Below are positions 5,889 to 9,019 of a DNA stretch of 9,019 nt, one piece after another. Source of the stretch: Paracoccaceae bacterium (GTDB lineage Bacteria > Pseudomonadota > Alphaproteobacteria > Rhodobacterales > Rhodobacteraceae); the NCBI GenBank assembly GCA_007119835.1, contig SKOX01000066.1:1-9019 (forward strand), written 5' to 3'. Under the pieces are notes generated by a model, which did no database searches, was not told the origin of the DNA, and saw nothing but the letters and a program-made list of their open reading frames with translations. How positions within the stretch are numbered: the first letter of the stretch is position 1; each line of letters starts with the position of its first letter. A program made the translations under genes and the position numbers.

Positions 5889-5914
5889 GCGCAAAAATCC
5901 ACGGAGGAGACGAC

Positions 5915-7414
5915 ATGCTGGAGATCGGGCACTTCATCGATGGCAAGCGCGTGGCGGGCGAGTCGGGCCGCAGTGCCGACGTCTTCAATCCCGCCACCGG
6001 CGAAGTGCAGGGCCGCGTCGCGCTCGCCTCGGCCGCCGATGTAGACCACGCCGTCGCCCGCGCCAGGGCGGCCCAGCCGGCATGGGCCGCGGCGAACCCG
6101 CAGCGGCGCGCCCGCGTGATGATGAAGTTCGTCGAGCTCCTCAACCGCGACATGGCCCACCTCGCAGAAGCGATCTCGCGCGAGCACGGAAAGACCTTCG
6201 CCGATGCGAAGGGCGACGTGGTCCGCGGCCTCGAGGTCGCCGAGTTCTGCATCGGCGCGCCGCACCTGCTGAAGGGCGAGTTCACCGACAGCGCCGGCCG
6301 CGGCATCGACATGTACTCCATGCGCCAGCCGCTCGGCGTCGTTGCGGGCATAACGCCGTTCAACTTCCCCGCCATGATCCCGATGTGGAAGTTCTGCCCG
6401 GCGATCGCCTGCGGCAACGCCTTCGTCCTGAAGCCGTCCGAGCGCGACCCCTCCTGCCCGATCATGCTCGCCGAGCTGATGCTCGAGGCGGGGCTGCCCG
6501 AAGGCGTCCTGCAGGTCGTCAACGGCGACAAGGAGGCGGTCGACGCCCTGCTCGACCATCCCGACATCGCCGCAGTCGGCTTCGTCGGCTCCACCCCGAT
6601 CGCCCAGTACATCTACGGCCGCGCCGCCGCGAACGGCAAGCGCGCCCAGTGCTTCGGCGGCGCCAAGAACCACATGATCATCATGCCCGACGCCGATCTC
6701 GACCAGGCGGTCGACGCCTTGGTCGGCGCCGGCTACGGCGCCGCGGGCGAGCGCTGCATGGCGATCTCGGTCGCCGTCCCCGTGGGCGAGGCCACCGCCG
6801 ACGCCCTGATCCAGAAGCTCGCCCCCAAGGTCGAGGCGCTCAAGATCGGCCCTTATACCGCCGGCGAAGACGTCGATTTCGGCCCCGTCGTCACCCGCGC
6901 GGCGCAGGAGCGGATCCTCGGCCTCGTCGACGGCGGCGTGAAGGCCGGCGCCGATCTCGTCGTCGACGGCCGCGGCTTCAGGATGCAGGGCTACGAGAAC
7001 GGCTTCTTCGTCGGCGCCTGCCTGTTCGACCGCGTCATGCCGGACATGGACATCTACAAGGAGGAGATCTTCGGCCCCGTCCTCACCACCGTCCGCGCCG
7101 GCAGCTACGACGAGGCCGTAGACCTCACGATGAAGAATCCCTACGGCAACGGCACCGCGATCTTCACCCGCGACGGCGACACCGCCCGCGACTTCACCAG
7201 CCGCATCAACGTCGGCATGGTCGGCGTCAACGTGCCGATCCCGGTGCCGCTCGCCTACCACACCTTCGGCGGCTGGAAGGCGTCGGGCTTCGGCGACCTC
7301 AACCAGCACGGGCCGGATGCCTTCCGCTTCTACACCCGGACCAAGACCGTGACCTCGCGCTGGCCCTCGGGCATCAAGGAGGGTGCGGCGTTCTCCATGC
7401 CGACGATGGAGTAG
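5915..7414 (+). CDS. mmsA: CoA-acylating methylmalonate-semialdehyde dehydrogenase (MmsA)
   Basis: This 499-residue aldehyde dehydrogenase converts methylmalonate semialdehyde, NAD and CoA to propionyl-CoA, CO2 and NADH at the end of valine degradation. Family enzymes also turn malonate semialdehyde into acetyl-CoA. Landmarks are IDGKRVAG, ITPFNFPAMIPMWKF with the catalytic Asn150, GFVGSTPIAQYIY for cofactor binding, CFGGAKNHMIIMPDADL (from Cys246), and GERCMAIS with the nucleophile Cys281. The usual aldehyde dehydrogenase general-base Glu is replaced around the GGAKNH motif, as expected for the CoA-dependent subfamily. The ATG at 5915 was chosen because GGAGGAG (5903-5909) lies five bases upstream and MLEIGHFIDGK is the family start; 5876 adds 13 unsupported residues. 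It leads an operon: the next gene starts eight bases after its stop. The divergent LysR gene is the likely regulator. Related IolA enzymes act in inositol breakdown, but the hydrolase downstream favours valine. Confidence 0.95.
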   Translation: MLEIGHFIDGKRVAGESGRSADVFNPATGEVQGRVALASAADVDHAVARARAAQPAWAAANPQRRARVMMKFVELLNRDMAHLAEAISREHGKTFADAKGDVVRGLEVAEFCIGAPHLLKGEFTDSAGRGIDMYSMRQPLGVVAGITPFNFPAMIPMWKFCPAIACGNAFVLKPSERDPSCPIMLAELMLEAGLPEGVLQVVNGDKEAVDALLDHPDIAAVGFVGSTPIAQYIYGRAAANGKRAQCFGGAKNHMIIMPDADLDQAVDALVGAGYGAAGERCMAISVAVPVGEATADALIQKLAPKVEALKIGPYTAGEDVDFGPVVTRAAQERILGLVDGGVKAGADLVVDGRGFRMQGYENGFFVGACLFDRVMPDMDIYKEEIFGPVLTTVRAGSYDEAVDLTMKNPYGNGTAIFTRDGDTARDFTSRINVGMVGVNVPIPVPLAYHTFGGWKASGFGDLNQHGPDAFRFYTRTKTVTSRWPSGIKEGAAFSMPTME

Positions 7415-7422
7415 CCGCTCCC

Positions 7423-8544
7423 GTGAGCCGCTGGCCGGACAACCGCCTGACCGATCTGCTGGGGATCGCCCATCCGATCGTTCAGGCCCCGATGAAGGGC
7501 ACCACCACGCCCGCGCTCGCCGCCGCCGTCTCGAACGCCGGCGGCCTCGGCTCGCTCGGCTGCGCCTATCTTCCGCCCGAGGATCTCGCCGCGCTGCTCG
7601 GCGAGATGCGCCGTCGCACCAACCGCCCCTTCAACCTCAACTTCTTCGCCCACGGCCCGGTCGCGCCCGACCCCGAGGCGTTGGACCGGGCGCGGGCCCG
7701 CCTCGCTCCCTTCTACGCGGAGAAGAACCTCGACCCGCCGCCCGAGCGGCTCGAGCCGGCGCCGGAGGCGTTCGCGCCCAGCCACCTCGACGCGCTGCTC
7801 GCCGATCCGCCCGCCGTCGTCTCCTTCCACTTCGGCCTGCCGGCCCACGACGCGGTGCCGCGGCTCAGAGAGGCAGGCTGCCGCATCCTCTGCTCCGCCA
7901 CGACCGTCGCCGAGGCCCGCGCGCTCGAGGCGGAAGGCTGCAACGCGATCATCGCCCAGGGCTGGGAGGCCGGCGGACACCGCGGCGCCTTCGCGGTCGG
8001 CGCCGACGACGAGGGCTCCGGCCTATTCGCCCTGGTGCCGCAGATCGTCGATGCCGTCTCGGTGCCGGTCATCGCCGCGGGCGGCATCGCGGATGGCCGC
8101 GGCATCGCCGCCGCCTTCGCCCTCGGCGCCGCCGGCGTGCAGCTCGGCACCGCCTTCATACGCTGCCCCGAATCCGCCGCCTCCGAGGCCCACCGGGCCG
8201 CCGTCGCGGCCGCCAGCGACACGAGCACCCGCCTCACCCGCGCCCATTCCGGCCGTCCCGCCCGCAGCCACCGCACCCGGTACATCGACGCCATGGCGGC
8301 CGAGACGCGCGACCTCCCGCACTTCCCGCTGATGTACCCGCTGAGCGTGCCGCTCCAGGCGACCGGCGATCCCGACTTCCAGTTCAGCCTCTACGGCCAG
8401 GCAGGGGCGCTCGCCCGCGCCGAGCCGGCGGCGGATCTCATGGCCCGCCTCGTCGAGGAGGCGGGTGCCGCGCTCGCAAGGCTTGGCACCGGGCGCGCGC
8501 CACAGACGAGACCGGGCGCGGAAGAACCCGCGCCCGCATCCTGA
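7423..8544 (+). CDS. Nitronate monooxygenase, class I (2-nitropropane dioxygenase-like flavoprotein)
   Basis: This 373-residue FMN enzyme should oxidise alkyl nitronates with O2 to carbonyl compounds plus nitrite or nitrate. The TIM-barrel fold shows HPIVQAPMKGTTTPALAAAV, SNAGGLGSLGCAYL, RPFNLNFFAHGP and VSFHFGLP. It continues with GWEAGGHRGAF containing the presumed catalytic His186, and the FMN phosphate site VIAAGGIADGRGIAAAFALG followed by GVQLGTAFI. The order and wording closely follow class I enzymes such as Pseudomonas aeruginosa PA4202, whose preferred substrate is propionate 3-nitronate. The start is a GTG at 7423, eight bases after the mmsA stop. GGAG (7408-7411) at the end of mmsA is a loose ribosome site, which suggests coupled translation. 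No ATG start fits, since MKGTTTP lies inside the first motif. The last 20 or so residues (Pro/Ala/Arg-rich) extend past the usual end. FabK-type enoyl reductase is a related but less fitting alternative. Confidence 0.88.
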   Translation: MSRWPDNRLTDLLGIAHPIVQAPMKGTTTPALAAAVSNAGGLGSLGCAYLPPEDLAALLGEMRRRTNRPFNLNFFAHGPVAPDPEALDRARARLAPFYAEKNLDPPPERLEPAPEAFAPSHLDALLADPPAVVSFHFGLPAHDAVPRLREAGCRILCSATTVAEARALEAEGCNAIIAQGWEAGGHRGAFAVGADDEGSGLFALVPQIVDAVSVPVIAAGGIADGRGIAAAFALGAAGVQLGTAFIRCPESAASEAHRAAVAAASDTSTRLTRAHSGRPARSHRTRYIDAMAAETRDLPHFPLMYPLSVPLQATGDPDFQFSLYGQAGALARAEPAADLMARLVEEAGAALARLGTGRAPQTRPGAEEPAPAS

Positions 8545-8557
8545 CCGCGGAGGGAGC

Positions 8558-9019
8558 ATGAGCACGAACATTCGCAGCGAGGGGCGCGCCGGCCGGATCA
8601 CGCTCGCCCGGCCGAAGGCGCTGAACGCGCTCACGCTCGAGATGATCCGGGCGATGGACGCGGCGCTCCGGGAGTGGGCCGACGACGCCGCCGTCGCGCT
8701 CGTCGTCATCGACGGCGAGGGCGAACGCGCCTTCTGCGCCGGCGGCGACATCGCCTTCGTCTATCGCACCGCGCGCGAAGGCGACCTCGAAGCCGGCCGC
8801 ACCTTCTGGCGCGAGGAGTATGCCGTCGACACCCGCATCGCCCGTTTCCCCAAGCCGGTCGTCACGCTCATGCAGGGCTACACCATGGGCGGCGGCGTCG
8901 GCATCGGCGGTCACGCCTCGCACCGCATCGTCGGCGCGACGAGCCGCGTCGCCATGCCGGAATGCGCCATCGGCCTGGTGCCTGACGTCGGCGGCACGCA
9001 TCTCCTCGCCCAGGCGCCG
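8558..9019 (+). CDS. 3-Hydroxyisobutyryl-CoA hydrolase (enoyl-CoA hydratase superfamily), partial
   Basis: The first 154 codons are visible; the gene runs off the window end. It should cleave 3-hydroxyisobutyryl-CoA to 3-hydroxyisobutyrate and CoA in valine degradation. Crotonase-fold landmarks are RITLARPKALNALTLEMI and the CoA-site FCAGGDI (59-65). FWREEY, then FPKPVVTLMQGYTMGGGVGIGGHASHR (oxyanion region) and MPECAIGLVPDVGG follow. Glu135 and Asp143 are eight residues apart, as are catalytic Glu143 and Asp151 of human HIBCH. The FWREEY and GGHASHRIV wording separates it from ordinary enoyl-CoA hydratases. The ATG at 8558 lies 13 bases after the previous stop, with GGAGGGAG (8549-8556) just upstream. 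It is the third gene of the mmsA operon. The next gene in such clusters is often mmsB, which would supply the substrate of MmsA, but that region is not in the window. Confidence 0.9.
   Translation, partial: MSTNIRSEGRAGRITLARPKALNALTLEMIRAMDAALREWADDAAVALVVIDGEGERAFCAGGDIAFVYRTAREGDLEAGRTFWREEYAVDTRIARFPKPVVTLMQGYTMGGGVGIGGHASHRIVGATSRVAMPECAIGLVPDVGGTHLLAQAP

Noticed and set aside
5797..6612. Extension of the LysR reading frame upstream to a 578-residue protein
   Set aside because: It crosses the divergent control region and runs antisense through mmsA. The LysR family length and the GGAGGGAGG site support the GTG at 5796.
4840..7422. Plus-strand open frame running on as a 1234-residue reading into the nitronate monooxygenase
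   Set aside because: The part before 7423 is Arg/Pro/His-rich, lies opposite the LysR gene and out of frame over mmsA, and has no domain. Only 7423-8544 in that frame is a real protein.
7423..8544. FabK-type enoyl-ACP reductase as the identity of this flavoprotein
   Set aside because: FabK shares the fold, but the PFNLNFF, VSFHFGLP and GWEAGGHRG wording and the class I C-terminal layout follow nitronate monooxygenases more closely.

Overview
The window looks like core chromosome of a very GC-rich alphaproteobacterium, most likely Rhodobacterales (Paracoccaceae-type). The reasons are G/C-dominated third codon positions, the order coaD followed by two adjacent cyclophilin genes, a Bpt-type aminoacyl-tRNA-protein transferase, a TakP-like TRAP binding protein, and an mmsA cluster with a divergent LysR regulator. 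This placement is inferred from gene order and protein style, not from a database search. I see no mobile element, CRISPR array, tRNA or rRNA.

Layout. Positions 1-171 (+) hold the zinc-binding C-terminal end of SecA. A 206-base gap with unusual nested complementarity follows, then bpt (378-1181, +), an N-degron leucyltransferase. A solitary Tat-exported TRAP substrate-binding protein (1310-2401, +) comes next and has its own plausible promoter; no permease genes lie beside it. A strong hairpin (2411-2435) separates it from a convergent minus-strand block. In its direction of transcription that block runs: LysR-type regulator (5796 to 4876), CBS-pair protein (4816 to 4379), coaD (4291 to 3788), cytoplasmic cyclophilin (3612 to 3085), and exported cyclophilin (3085 to 2537). 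The two cyclophilins are paralogues and overlap by one base.

Divergent from the LysR gene is a plus-strand operon: mmsA (5915-7414), a class I nitronate monooxygenase (7423-8544) and a 3-hydroxyisobutyryl-CoA hydrolase cut by the window end (8558-9019). The hydrolase and MmsA are known steps of valine degradation, releasing 3-hydroxyisobutyrate from CoA and later converting methylmalonate semialdehyde to propionyl-CoA. The nitronate monooxygenase between them is not a valine enzyme. Relatives of its class oxidise propionate 3-nitronate to malonate semialdehyde, which MmsA-type enzymes can convert to acetyl-CoA. The operon may therefore combine valine catabolism with disposal of the toxin 3-nitropropionate.

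The 118-base divergent control region carries a perfect 8-base inverted repeat. Its arms lie near -68 and -32 of a predicted mmsA start, the usual geometry for LysR-type activation. The most interesting items are the nitronate monooxygenase-MmsA pairing, this operator, and the structured secA-bpt gap. The rest appears to be ordinary core genome.
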